A stretch of DNA of 64,000 bases, from NCBI RefSeq assembly GCF_010731895.1, contig NZ_AP022596.1, positions 186,001 through 250,000 of the forward strand. The letters are read 5' to 3'. The position numbers were made by a program, and so were the translations under genes. The notes beneath the pieces are model-generated. The model ran no database searches and was not told the DNA's origin. It worked only from the letters and a program-made list of their open reading frames with translations. This document shows, piece after piece, positions 39,603-48,889 of the stretch. This DNA comes from Mycolicibacterium helvum. Its GTDB lineage: Bacteria; Actinomycetota; Actinomycetes; Mycobacteriales; Mycobacteriaceae. The stretch's first letter is position 1. Each line of letters begins with the position of its first letter.

Positions 39603-41560
39603 CCGTTCACTCCTGCGCCAACTGTGCCGGTACTCACGGTAGCTGCCGCAAGTCTGGCGAATTTCGCTTTATCGCTTTCCTTTTCGGCCAGCGTCCCATC
39701 CAGGGCGGCGTCGATGATGCCCTCCAACTCGTCGGCCAGGAACGCCATGCCCTCCACCTTGGTCACCGAGTGGACGTCGACCAGGTATGTGCCGCGCAAC
39801 AGCAACGCCAACTGGCCGAGGTTCATTTCCGGGACGACCACGTTCGGGTACTTACGCAGCACCTCACCGAGGTTCGCCGGCATGGGATTGAGGTGGCGCA
39901 GGTGAGCCTGGGCGACCTTGATCCCGCGACGGCGCGCCCGGCGGCACGCCTCACCGATCGGGCCGAAGGAACTTCCCCAGCCCAGGATGAGCAGCTCGGC
40001 ATCGCCGGTCGGGTCATCGACCTTGATGTCGGGCACCTTGACCCCGGCGATCTTGGCCTGCCGCAACCGGACCATGAGGTCGTGGTTCGCCGGCTCGTAG
40101 GAGATGGCACCGGAGCCGTTGGCCGATTCGAGGCCGCCGATGCGGTGCTCCAGACCGGGGGTGCCGGGAACCGCGAACTGGCGGGCCAGCGTCTCCGGAT
40201 CGCGGGCGTAGGGCTGAAAATCCTCGCCGGCCTTGGCGAAGTTGGGCTCGATCGCCTCGAAGGAGTCGATGTCCGGGATCCGCCACGGCTCGGAGCCGTT
40301 GGCGATCGCACCGTCGGACAGCAGGATGACCGGCGTCCGATAGGTCAGGGCAATGCGGGCGGCCTCGATGGCCACCTCGAAGCAGTCCGAAGGGGTACTG
40401 GCAGCCAGCACCACCACCGGCGACTCCCCGTTGCGGCCGAACATCACCTGCAGCAGGTCCGCCTGCTCGGTCTTGGTGGGCAGGCCAGTCGAGGGGCCGC
40501 CGCGCTGCACGTCGATCACCAGCAGCGGCAGCTCAGCCATCATGGCCAGGCCGATGGCTTCGGACTTCAGCGAGATCCCAGGGCCCGACGTGCTGGTCAC
40601 GCCGAGGGCGCCGCCATACGACGCACCGATCGCGGCGCCGACGCCGGCGATCTCGTCCTCGGCCTGGAAGGTCAGAACGTTGAAGTTCTTGTGCTTGGAG
40701 AGCTCGTGCAGGATGTCCGACGCCGGCGTGATCGGGTAGGTGCCGAGCACCACCTGGATGTCGGCGAGCTGACCGGCGGCGATCACGCCGTAGGCCAGTG
40801 CCGTGTTACCGGAGATCTGCCGGTACTCGCCGGGAGCCAGCTTGGCCGGGGCGATCTCGTAGGTGGTGCCGAACGCCTCGGTGGTCTCGCCGTAGTTCCA
40901 ACCGGCCTTGAGCGCCAGGACGTTCGCCTCGGCGACGTCGGGCTTGCGGGCGAACTTCTCGCGGATGAACGTCTCGCTGGTCTCGATCGGCCGGCCGTAC
41001 ATCCACGACAGCAGTCCGAGCGCGAACATGTTCTTGGCGCGCTGGCCGTCCTTCTTGGATGCACCGATTTCCTCGACGGAGCCCAGCGTCAGCGTGGTCA
41101 TCGCGACGGCCTGCACAACGTAGTCAGACAGCTCGCCGCTTTCCAACGGGTTGTTCTCGTAGCCGACCTTGGCGAGGTTGCGCTTGGTGAATTCGTCGGA
41201 GTTGGCGATCACCAGCCCACCGCGTGGCAGGTCGCGAATGTTGGCCTTCAGCGCCGCGGGGTTCATGGCGACCAGCACGTCGGGACGGTCACCCGCGGTG
41301 AGGATGTCGTAGTCGGCGATCTGGATCTGGAACGACGAGACGCCGGGCAGGGTGCCCTGAGGAGCGCGGATCTCGGCGGGGTAATTCGGTTGGGTCGCAA
41401 GGTCATTGCCGAACAGCGCGGCCTCTGAGGTAAACCGGTCACCGGTCAGCTGCATGCCGTCGCCGGAGTCACCGGCGAATCGGATGACGACCTTTTCCAG
41501 CTTTTGCCGGTTGCCCGGAGCACCGTTGCCGTTGGGACCCACGTCCCCGCCTTTCGTCAT
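39599..41560 (-). CDS. korA: 2-oxoacid:ferredoxin oxidoreductase, fused gamma-alpha subunit
   Basis: 653 residues. The first 200 or so form the gamma domain (VVIRFAGDSGDGMQLTGDRFT), fused to the alpha pyrimidine-binding domain (NTALAYGVIAAGQ, YPITPASDILHEL, EDEIAGVGAAIGASYGG) and a transketolase C-terminal region (ELLILGWGSSFGP). This fusion is the standard mycobacterial KorA. It forms a complex with KorB. The ATG at 41560 starts MTKGGDVGPNG. Confidence 0.95.
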
Positions 41561-41791
41561 GTCCCGCCAGGTGTGGATTCCGCGTCGCTGTCTCAGGTGG
41601 ACGCGCCGAAAGAATCGACAGCCCAGGAGTTGCTGTCACTCGCAGTACCGATTATTGCACTTTCTTAGGCAAGCCAGACCACGACCAGAGGCCGACACGC
41701 CGCCGGGCCTGCGTAGAAGTCACAGCTCACAGAGTCAAGCCGCCGCCAGATGAGACAACAATGTGTCATTCGTCACTTTTTGAGAATGGCA

Positions 41792-41804
41792 TTCTCTAAG
41801 AGAA
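41792..41804. promoter_or_regulatory. Palindrome TTCTCT-A-AGAGAA upstream of korA
   Basis: A perfect 13-base palindrome lies about 230 bases upstream of korA and 24 bases beyond the PfkB stop. Its core TCTCT-W-AGAGA recurs at 36571-36581 before the first rpf gene. An overlapping GAGAAT-N3-ATTCTC (41782-41796) could form a small hairpin and may instead act in termination of the PfkB gene. The other bases of the 41561-41828 spacer show no gene. Confidence 0.3.
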
Positions 41805-41828
41805 GAACTACTCGCGGGTAGCTCTCAG

Positions 41829-42674
41829 TTACCGCCGCGCTCGCAGGCGTTTATCCAGTTCACTGGCGACCAGTTCGCTGGCCTCTTTCGCCGCGGCGCG
41901 CGGATCGGCGCCGGCCGCACGATTTGCCACATAACAGGTGGTGAACATGTCACCGGCCCCGGTGGTCTGCACACCCTCCACCCGCCAGGCGGCCGGCACC
42001 CGCACGCAGCTGTCGCCGGTGTAGATGTCACAGCCCTCGGAGCCGTAGGTCACCAGGATCTCGGGCACGCCCAGGCGCGCCGCGGTCGCTTCATCGAAGG
42101 GTCCGTCGGCGACGATGACGGCCTCATCCTCGGCCAGCTTCAAGATGCTGAGGTGGGCCAGCAACTCCGGCGGGTAGTGCCGGTCCACGACCAGCGGCCC
42201 GAGCAGGTCGGCGCGCACCAGGCCCTGGCCGTCATAGGCGACCCGATGGCCCCGCTGCGCCAGCAGAGCCAGCGTCTGGGCGGGAAAGTCGGTGCGCAGC
42301 AGCGGTGCGAGGTGCACCCACGTCGTCCCAGGGGCCGCGGCTTCAACCTCCGCCTGGCCCCACACCGGGCCGACGGCTTCCACCGACATCCGGCGGTGAT
42401 CGACGTCGTCGTAGTCCAGTCGGAACGAGCTGGTGCGGTCCGCCGTCAGGATCCGGATCATCGACCCGAAACGCTGCAGCAGCGGGTCGAACAACGGCCG
42501 GTCCGCGGCGGCGGCGAGCGCGACGATGCCGCCAGGTACGCCGGCGGCCTCCATGGCCACGCCAGAGAACGACGCGCACCCGCCGGGGGTCTTCGGGCCG
42601 CCGTTGATCACGTCGATGGCCAGATTCCCCAGCACGGTCACGCCGGCGACGAGCTCGGCGCGCTGTTCTGGCAC
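41829..42674 (-). CDS. PfkB-family carbohydrate kinase
   Basis: 281 residues. The N terminus has LVAGVTVLGNLAIDVI, with GGCASFSGVAMEAAGV as sugar-binding loop, and the C-terminal anion hole with catalytic aspartate is VQTTGAGDMFTTCY. The GG segment differs from ribokinase and from the IolC encoded later, so it is a separate PfkB type with unknown substrate. I use the GTG at 42674 with GGAG seven bases upstream rather than the ATG at 42722. It follows the LacI gene on the same strand, so both may belong to one transcript of the cyclitol-like locus. Confidence 0.82.
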   Translation of the reverse strand: MPEQRAELVAGVTVLGNLAIDVINGGPKTPGGCASFSGVAMEAAGVPGGIVALAAAADRPLFDPLLQRFGSMIRILTADRTSSFRLDYDDVDHRRMSVEAVGPVWGQAEVEAAAPGTTWVHLAPLLRTDFPAQTLALLAQRGHRVAYDGQGLVRADLLGPLVVDRHYPPELLAHLSILKLAEDEAVIVADGPFDEATAARLGVPEILVTYGSEGCDIYTGDSCVRVPAAWRVEGVQTTGAGDMFTTCYVANRAAGADPRAAAKEASELVASELDKRLRARR

Positions 42675-42780
42675 GGAATGTCTCCTCTGAGATTTGGGCG
42701 TCGGGCACGTAGGTGCATTCATCGTCGCCGTCGGCGCGAAATGCTAGTCGGGATTTCCTCGAATCAGCGACTTGGTGAGT

Positions 42781-43785
42781 TCAGCCGGGAAGGTTGTACG
42801 GGGTGATCACCTGGATCGGGACGGGGCGGGCGGGCTCGCTGGGCAGCGCCCCGTGCTGCTGCAGGATCAGTCGCATCGCGAGCCGGGCGTCGGCGCGCAG
42901 GTCGTTGTGCAGCACCGCCGAGATCCGGCCCTCCCGCAGCAGTCGGCGGTTGTCAAGGTCCAGGTCATGAGCAATAAAGACTCGGCACACGCGTCCTAAT
43001 TGGTCGAACGCCGCCACTGTGGCGGTGTTGCCGCCACCGACGGAATAGACGGCCTCCACCGCGGGGTGCCGTTCAAGGGCGTCGAGCACCAGGCGCTGGT
43101 TGGCGGCGTCGATACCGTCACTGCCGCTGACCTCGACGATGCCGCGCCCCGACTTGCGCAAGGCGGTCCGGAAGCCGACCTCTCGTTCGGCCTCCCCACG
43201 AAACACCGTGCGGCTCAAGGTGATCAGCACGTCGGCGGGCTCCTCACCCAGCCACTGGTCCATCAGGTAGGCGGCGGTGACGCCGGCGCCGTGGTTGTCG
43301 ATACCCACATAGGCACAGCGCGAGCTGGCCGGGATGTCGGTCGCATAGGTCACCACGGGCACGCCGGAGGCCGCCAGCCGGTCAACGGCCTCGGCGACCT
43401 CGGGTTCGTCCTGGCCCTTGAGCACCACGCCGTGGCTCCCCTTGATCCGCGCGAGCGTCTCCACGGTCTGCTCCGTCGACCCGGACTCCCACAGGTGGAA
43501 GCGCGCACGCAGCATCGCCGGGGCGAACGCGGGTAGCTCCGCTTCGACCGCGGCACGGAAGGCGTCGGAGAACCGCTGCGGCGTCTGCATCACCACGTCG
43601 AACAGATAGCGCCGTCCGTTGAGCCGCAGTTGGGCACGCTGTTTTTCCAAGTCCTCTATCGCCTGCGCCACCTCGGCGCGGGTGGTCTCCCGTACCCCTG
43701 GGCGATTGTTGAGCACCCGGTCGACGGTGGCCTCGGAGAGCCCCGATTGCTGGGCGATCTCGCGGACCTTGAATCGGTGCGCCAT
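42781..43785 (-). CDS. LacI-family transcriptional regulator
   Basis: 334 residues. The N-terminal helix-turn-helix is KVREIAQQSGLSEATVDRVLNNRPGV with the hinge following; the rest is a periplasmic-binding-type sensor (VVMQTPQRFSDAFRAAVE..., then GIDNHGAGVTAAYLM). The ligand is probably a sugar or cyclitol. The open frame continues to 44544 but that part is a shadow of the PhyH gene; the ATG at 43785 starts the helix-turn-helix. A -10-like TAGGGT ends seven bases before it and there is no ribosome site, so the message may be leaderless. It diverges from the PhyH gene and probably controls both directions. Confidence 0.9.
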   Translation of the reverse strand: MAHRFKVREIAQQSGLSEATVDRVLNNRPGVRETTRAEVAQAIEDLEKQRAQLRLNGRRYLFDVVMQTPQRFSDAFRAAVEAELPAFAPAMLRARFHLWESGSTEQTVETLARIKGSHGVVLKGQDEPEVAEAVDRLAASGVPVVTYATDIPASSRCAYVGIDNHGAGVTAAYLMDQWLGEEPADVLITLSRTVFRGEAEREVGFRTALRKSGRGIVEVSGSDGIDAANQRLVLDALERHPAVEAVYSVGGGNTATVAAFDQLGRVCRVFIAHDLDLDNRRLLREGRISAVLHNDLRADARLAMRLILQQHGALPSEPARPVPIQVITPYNLPG

Positions 43786-43792
43786 GGGGTGG

Positions 43793-43826
43793 ACCCTATC
43801 GAACTGATGGGTTTTTGATGGTTTTC
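43793..43826. promoter_or_regulatory. LacI/PhyH divergent region: leaderless -10 and direct repeats
   Basis: On the minus strand a -10 hexamer TAGGGT (43798-43793) is followed by seven bases and the LacI ATG, fitting a leaderless start. Next to it, TGATGG-x-TTTT occurs twice at 43805 and 43816, eleven bases apart, one helical turn. The repeats could be an operator for the LacI protein, although LacI sites are usually palindromic. The plus-strand start at 43867 has no obvious ribosome site. Confidence 0.35.
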
Positions 43827-43866
43827 TGGTGTTGATTGCGGGCCGCCTCACCGCAAGACTTGCCGC

Positions 43867-45027
43867 ATGGTCGAAGTGAGCGCACGGGTAGAGCCATGGC
43901 TGGACGAGTCGGCATTCTCCCTCGATGAGCTGCGAACGTTGACCGACCGGGACACCGATCTCGACGCGTACCCGCATGCCGCCGAGGTCCGGCAGAACGT
44001 GCTGGTCTACTCGGCCACCGAAATGCTGCGCGCCGACCGGCGAGCGCTGCAGGCCGAGCTGATCACCGCGCTGGCCGACGGTCCCGGCGTCGTGGTGTTC
44101 GCCGGCGCTTTCCCCGCCCGGGTGGTCGATGCGGCCAGCGTGGCATTCGGCGCACTGATCGACGCCCAGCGGCAGGCCGGCGGTGCGGCCGGTGACCACT
44201 TCGGCGCCGCGGGCGCCAACGACCGGCTCTGGAATGCCGCCCAGAAACTCGCCGTGCACTCCCCGGCGGTCTACGCCGACTACTACGCCAACGATCTGCT
44301 GGCCCTGGTCTGCCAGGCCTGGCTCGGCCCCCGCTATCAGGTCACCTCCCAGGTCAATGTCGTCAATCCCGGCGGTGCAGCTCAGGTTCCGCACCGCGAC
44401 TACCACCTCGGTTTTGTCGCCCCCGGCCAGCTCACCGACTACCCGGCGCACGTGCATCGGCTGTCGCCCATGCTGACCCTGCAGGGCGCGGTCGCGCATA
44501 CCGACATGCCGCTGGAGAGTGGGCCGACAATGTTGCTGCCCCACTCCCAGCTCTTCGGGGGCGGGTACGTGGCGTTCAACTCACCGGAATTCATCGACTA
44601 CTTCGCCAACCGCCGGGCGCAGATCCCACTGCGCAAGGGCGATGCGGTGTTCTTCAACCCCGCGCTCTACCACGGCGCAGGATCCAATACCTCGGCCGAC
44701 CTGCGGCGGATGGCCAACCTGCTGCAGATCTCCTCACCGTTCGGCCGGGCAATGGAATCCCTCGACCGCACGGCGATGGTGCGCGCGGTGTATCCGGCGT
44801 TGCGCGCCATGAAGGCCGCGGGCCGCCCCGCGGCAGAACTGCTCAACGCGGTCGTGTCCACCGCCGAGGGATATCCCTTCCCCACCAACCTCGACCACGA
44901 CCAGCCGCTCGGGAGCCTGGCTCCACGCAGCCAGGTCGACGTAGTACTCGCGGCGTTGGCCGACGATCTTTCCCTCGATGACCTCGCTGTCGCGCTGCGC
45001 GACCAGAACGAACGGAGAATCCCATGA
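43867..45027 (+). CDS. Phytanoyl-CoA dioxygenase (PhyH) family protein
   Basis: 386 residues. The iron-binding facial triad is visible as H-x-D in VPHRDYHLG and a distal histidine in LYHGAGSNTS; the jelly-roll core runs from about 130 to 300 (PMLTLQGAVAHTDMPLESGPTMLLPHS). PhyH enzymes are Fe(II)/2-oxoglutarate dioxygenases that hydroxylate varied substrates. Its presence as first gene of a set with two Gfo/Idh/MocA dehydrogenases and an IolE-like protein suggests a hydroxylation or demethylation step on a cyclitol or sugar derivative. The stop overlaps the next start by four bases. Confidence 0.85.
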   Translation: MVEVSARVEPWLDESAFSLDELRTLTDRDTDLDAYPHAAEVRQNVLVYSATEMLRADRRALQAELITALADGPGVVVFAGAFPARVVDAASVAFGALIDAQRQAGGAAGDHFGAAGANDRLWNAAQKLAVHSPAVYADYYANDLLALVCQAWLGPRYQVTSQVNVVNPGGAAQVPHRDYHLGFVAPGQLTDYPAHVHRLSPMLTLQGAVAHTDMPLESGPTMLLPHSQLFGGGYVAFNSPEFIDYFANRRAQIPLRKGDAVFFNPALYHGAGSNTSADLRRMANLLQISSPFGRAMESLDRTAMVRAVYPALRAMKAAGRPAAELLNAVVSTAEGYPFPTNLDHDQPLGSLAPRSQVDVVLAALADDLSLDDLAVALRDQNERRIP

Positions 45028-46030
45028 CCACACTCGGTGTCATCGGCCTGGGCCGAATCGGTGCCTTTCACACCGAGACGCTGAGCAACCTCGACGGTGT
45101 CGACTGTCTGGTCGTCACCGACGAACGCCCCGATGTGGTTACCGCCGTCGCGACAAAATTCGGCGCCAAGCCGGTGAATTCGGTTGCGGAGCTGCTGAAT
45201 TCGGGCATCGACGGCGTGGTTGTCGCGGCCGCCACTCCGGCGCACGCGGAGCTCACTCTGGCCGCCGTCGCCAAGGGCCTACCCACGTTCTGCGAGAAGC
45301 CCATCGCATCCACTGCCGCCGAGAGTGCCCGGGTGGCCGAGGCCATCCTCGCCTCGGGTGTCCCCGTGCAGGTCGGTTATCAGCGCCGCTTCGACGCGGC
45401 GTTCGCCGCCGCCAAGGCCGCCGTGGACGACGGCTCGCTCGGCATCCTGCACACCGTGCGCAGCACCACCATGGATCCTGCTCCCCGCCGATGGACTACA
45501 TCAGGGGTTCGGGCGGCATCTTCCGCGACTGCGCCGTGCACGACTTCGACATCATCAACTGGATCACCGGGCAGCGCGCCGTCGAGGTCTTCGCCACCGG
45601 CACTGTCCAGGGCGATCCGCTGTTCGGCGAATACGACGACGTCGACACCGCTGCCGTCATCGTGAAGTTCGATGGCGGCGCGCTCGGCGTGGTCTCCAAC
45701 GCCCGCTACAACGCCCGCGGTTACGACTGCCGCCTCGAGATCCACGGCTTCGGCGACAGTGTTGCGGCAGGCTGGGATCAGGGCGTACCCGTCCGAAACA
45801 CTGATCCGCACAACACTTTCCCTGAAGGGCCCGCACACCACTTCTTCATGGACCGGTTCACCGACGCGTTTCGCACCGAGTTGGCCGCCTTTGTCGAGGT
45901 GACCAAGGGCAATGCCATCCTGGGAGCTACCGTTGCCGATGCGGTCGAGGTGGCCTGGATCGCCGAGGCCGCCACCCAGTCACTGCACCGGCGCGTGCCG
46001 GTGCTGATCGAGGAGATCAAGACCCGATGA
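45024..46030 (+). pseudogene. Gfo/Idh/MocA dehydrogenase with a frameshift
   Basis: The first part reads MTTLGVIGLGRIGAFHTETL, with FCEKPIAST, up to about residue 155 (STTMDPAP). The frame then breaks within a run of four C at 45483-45486; the remaining half (PPMDYIRGSGGIFRDCAVHDFD... to IEEIKTR, ending 46030) is intact in another frame. Adding one C restores a normal 335-residue inositol-dehydrogenase-like protein with the catalytic region GGIFRDCAVHDFDIINW. The start overlaps the PhyH stop and the end overlaps the next gene, as expected for an intact operon member. Either a real inactivating deletion or a base-calling error in a C run. Confidence 0.85.
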
Positions 46031-46908
46031 CTGCCATCAAAATCGCCGGCGCGCCGATTTCGTGGGGCGTGTGCGAGGTGCCCGGCTGGGGCTACCAGTT
46101 GCAGCCAGACCGGGTGCTGACCGAAATGCGCGGTGCGGGGTTGACCGCCACCGAACTCGGACCAGAAGGGTTCCTTCCGTCGGATACCGATGAACTGAAA
46201 ACCGTTCTGCGGGAAAAGGACCTGGAGTGCGTCGGCGGTTTCGTCCCCGTCGTGCTGTTCAAGGACGACCACGATCCCGCCGACGACCTGGCCGGACCAC
46301 TGGAATCGTTGGTCGCCGCAGGCGCCGGTGTGGTGGTGCTTGCCGCGGCTACGGGATCTGACGGCTACGACTCACGACCCGTCCTCGACGACGGTCAGTG
46401 GTCGACGCTGTTCGCCAACCTGGACCGACTGGCGGGGATCGCCGCCGCCCGGGGTCTGCTCGCGGTGCTGCACCCGCACGTCGGCACGGTCGTAGAAACC
46501 AAGGACGATGTCGACAAGGTTCTCGCCGGGTCGTCGATCCCGCTGTGCCTGGACACCGGTCATCTGCTGATCGGTGGCACGGATCCCCTGGAGTTGGCGA
46601 AGTCCGTGCCAGGCCGCATCGCCCACACCCATCTCAAGGATGTCGACGCGACGCTGGCCGAACGCGTGCAGTCCGGTGAGCTCACTTATACCGAGGCGGT
46701 CGCCCAGGGCATGTACACGCCGCTGGGCACCGGCGACGTCGACATCGCGGGCATCGTTGCGGCGCTGCGGGACAACGGCTTCGATGGCTGGTTCGTGCTC
46801 GAGCAGGACACCATCCTGGGCGGCGAGCCCCAGGGCCAAGGCCCGTTGCGTGACGTGCTGGCCAGCGTGGCTTATCTGCAGAGCGTCGTGGGCGGCGTGC
46901 CGGCATGA
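46027..46908 (+). CDS. Sugar phosphate isomerase/epimerase, IolE-like TIM barrel
   Basis: 293 residues. It starts MTAIKIAGAPISWGVCEVPGWG, the entrance of inosose-dehydratase-like xylose-isomerase-type barrels; metal ligands are likely in TELGPEGF, VLHPHVGT, LCLDTGHLLIGG and FVLEQDT. It probably dehydrates or epimerises a keto-cyclitol or keto-sugar made by the dehydrogenases on either side. It is a paralogue of IolE at 60314, with different flanking loops. Overlaps of four bases at both ends mark it as operon-internal. Confidence 0.85.
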   Translation: MTAIKIAGAPISWGVCEVPGWGYQLQPDRVLTEMRGAGLTATELGPEGFLPSDTDELKTVLREKDLECVGGFVPVVLFKDDHDPADDLAGPLESLVAAGAGVVVLAAATGSDGYDSRPVLDDGQWSTLFANLDRLAGIAAARGLLAVLHPHVGTVVETKDDVDKVLAGSSIPLCLDTGHLLIGGTDPLELAKSVPGRIAHTHLKDVDATLAERVQSGELTYTEAVAQGMYTPLGTGDVDIAGIVAALRDNGFDGWFVLEQDTILGGEPQGQGPLRDVLASVAYLQSVVGGVPA

Positions 46909-47882
46909 GCCTGCGAATCGGCGTGCTTGGCGCATCCCGAATTGCCGAACACGCGATCGTTGGACCGGCCCACGAACTGGGTCATCGCCTGGTCGTGGTG
47001 GCCGCCCGGGATCCGCAGCGGGCCAAGGCCTTCGCCGATACCTACGGTGTCGAGCGGGTCGCCACCGGCTACGCCGACGTGGTCGAGGACCCTGAGGTCG
47101 ACGTCATCTACAACCCGCTGGCCAATGCGCTGCACGCGCCGTGGAATCTCGCGGCGATCACGGCAGGCAAGCCGGTGCTGACCGAAAAGCCCTTTGCCCG
47201 CAACCACACCGAGGCACTAGCTGTCGCCGATGCCGCCGAGCGCTCCGGGGTGAGCGTCCTGGAGGGCTTCCATTACCTGTTTCATCCGGTGGCTCAGCGG
47301 ATCTTCGAGCTGGCCACCGGCGGCGAGCTCGGCAATATCCACCACGTCGAGGTACGGATGGCGATGCCCGCGCCGGCCACCGGTGACCCCCGCTGGTCAC
47401 TGGAGCTGGCCGGTGGCGCGCTGATGGATCTCGGGTGTTACGGCCTGCACATCATGCGCCAGCTCGGTGCCCGCGGGCTGGGCCGGCCGGCGATCACCGC
47501 CGCGCACGCCTCGCAACGAGGCCCCGGCGTCGACGAGTGGTGCGACGTCGACCTGAGTTTCCCGTCCGGGGCCACCGGCCTGTGCGCCAACAGCATGACC
47601 GCAGCGCACTTTTCGTTCACCATCAACGTCGTCGGAACCAAGGGTGACGCCCTGGTCCACGACTTCATCAGGCCCCACGCCGACGATCGGATCACCGTTC
47701 GCACGCCGGCGGAGACCCGCGTGGAACACCTGGGCACGCGGCCGTCGTACGCCTACCAACTCGAGGCGTTCGCAGCGCACATCCTCGACGGCGCGCCGTT
47801 ACCGATCGGCATCGATGACGCCGTGCAGAACATGCACTACGTGGATGCCGCCTACCGTGCGGCGGGGATGTCACCACGCTGA
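46905..47882 (+). CDS. Gfo/Idh/MocA-family oxidoreductase
   Basis: 325 residues. The Rossmann motif is RIGVLGASRIAEHAI, followed by VIYNPLANALHAPW and VLTEKPFARN with the catalytic lysine of the EKP motif; the C-terminal domain has GGALMDLGCYGLH. This subtype resembles the glucose-fructose oxidoreductase and D-xylose dehydrogenase branch rather than IolG. It oxidises a sugar or cyclitol with NAD(P). Last gene of the LacI-divergent operon. Confidence 0.87.
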   Translation: MSLRIGVLGASRIAEHAIVGPAHELGHRLVVVAARDPQRAKAFADTYGVERVATGYADVVEDPEVDVIYNPLANALHAPWNLAAITAGKPVLTEKPFARNHTEALAVADAAERSGVSVLEGFHYLFHPVAQRIFELATGGELGNIHHVEVRMAMPAPATGDPRWSLELAGGALMDLGCYGLHIMRQLGARGLGRPAITAAHASQRGPGVDEWCDVDLSFPSGATGLCANSMTAAHFSFTINVVGTKGDALVHDFIRPHADDRITVRTPAETRVEHLGTRPSYAYQLEAFAAHILDGAPLPIGIDDAVQNMHYVDAAYRAAGMSPR

Positions 47883-47914
47883 TCGGGTTCTGCATCGGGC
47901 CGCCATCGGGCACG

Positions 47915-48430
47915 ATGACAGACATGCCGCAAACCTTCCCGGAGGGCCACTGGGGACGCGAGGACATCTCGCCTGTGTTCAAGCCCGTATACGCATTCGC
48001 CTCAACGGCACTCGGTTCGCGCGTCATCAAGGCGCTCGTCCCGCTCGATCGCCGCGTGCTGAAGGCGACCAACGGGAAGTACACGCTGTTCGGCCCCACC
48101 TCGATGCCCGAATTGCTGTTGACCACGACCGGCCGCAAGTCCGGCCAGCAGCGGGTGTCGGCGCTGAGTTATCTACGCGACGGCGACCGGCTGCTGGTCC
48201 TCGGCAGTAATTTCGGCGAGCAGCACCACCCGGCCTGGACCCTGAACCTGATCGCCGACCCGCAGGCCGTCGTGGCGATCAACGGCATTGACATTCCGGT
48301 GACCGCCACCCTGCTGTCGGGCGCCGAGGGAGAACCGGGCCTACAGCGCTTTCTGGCCTACCCGATGTACCAGTCGTATCGCACCCGCACCGATCGCGAT
48401 TTGCGGCTGTTCGCGCTGACGCGCCGCTAG
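47915..48430 (+). CDS. Deazaflavin (F420)-dependent nitroreductase/quinone reductase family protein
   Basis: 171 residues. The core MPELLLTTTGRKSGQQRVSALSYLRDGDRLLVLGSNFGEQHHPAWTLNL is the signature of the Ddn family of F420H2-dependent reductases, abundant in mycobacteria. They reduce quinones or other electrophiles and some activate nitroimidazoles. An ATG at 47924 (MPQTFPEG) is an alternative start. It lies 32 bases after the dehydrogenase gene and is followed by a hairpin. Confidence 0.85.
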   Translation: MTDMPQTFPEGHWGREDISPVFKPVYAFASTALGSRVIKALVPLDRRVLKATNGKYTLFGPTSMPELLLTTTGRKSGQQRVSALSYLRDGDRLLVLGSNFGEQHHPAWTLNLIADPQAVVAINGIDIPVTATLLSGAEGEPGLQRFLAYPMYQSYRTRTDRDLRLFALTRR

Positions 48431-48889
48431 GTCAGGCGCCAAAGGCGGATAGGTACCCATACGACCAGCCCTTTGACTGCCTCATGGGCTGGTGACAAAC
48501 TGCGGCCGAGTACGACTGGTACACAACGACACACGGAGCAAGATTGAACAGGTCGCCGAGCGAGCGTCCCCCGTCCGAATGGTCTTGCTGAGCTTCTTTG
48601 CACCGCTTAGGATCGGCTCTCCAGTTAGGACTGATACTCCGCGTTGTTTGAATCAGTGGCAATGGGCGCGATCAGCCAAGAACGACGTTCGATCAAGGGT
48701 CTGCAAGTGCGACAGCGACCAGGCTGGATGTGCCGTTAGATTCCGCGCACGCAGCTAGGGTGGCGATTCATGCGGTGGATAGGCCCTGCGGCCGGCGGCT
48801 TCATCTGGCTCGCTCAGCGACTCTGGTCACGATGTCGTTCGACGGCAGGCACCACCAGTGGATCAGACAGACCTCGACGAGGAGGGGTG
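48431..48889. other. Intergenic region before the HEPN-like gene, with a hairpin
   Basis: About 459 bases. A perfect 8-bp stem ACCAGCCC (48463-48470) with GGGCTGGT (48485-48492), 14-base loop, lies 33 bases after the Ddn-family stop and may end that transcript. The rest is less GC-rich than the neighbouring catabolic genes, as is the next gene. Short frames on both strands (for example minus 48432-48662) show no domain or ribosome site. A possible -10 TAGATT is at 48737-48742. No direct repeat, integrase or tRNA was found to mark an island end. Confidence 0.45.

Noticed and set aside
43786..44544. Long N-terminal extension of the LacI frame
   Set aside because: It is antisense to the clear PhyH gene; the helix-turn-helix starts at 43785.
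48432..48758. Small frames beside the HEPN-like gene as a possible antitoxin
   Set aside because: No ribosome site and no domain; the reverse-strand frame overlaps the hairpin after the Ddn-family gene.
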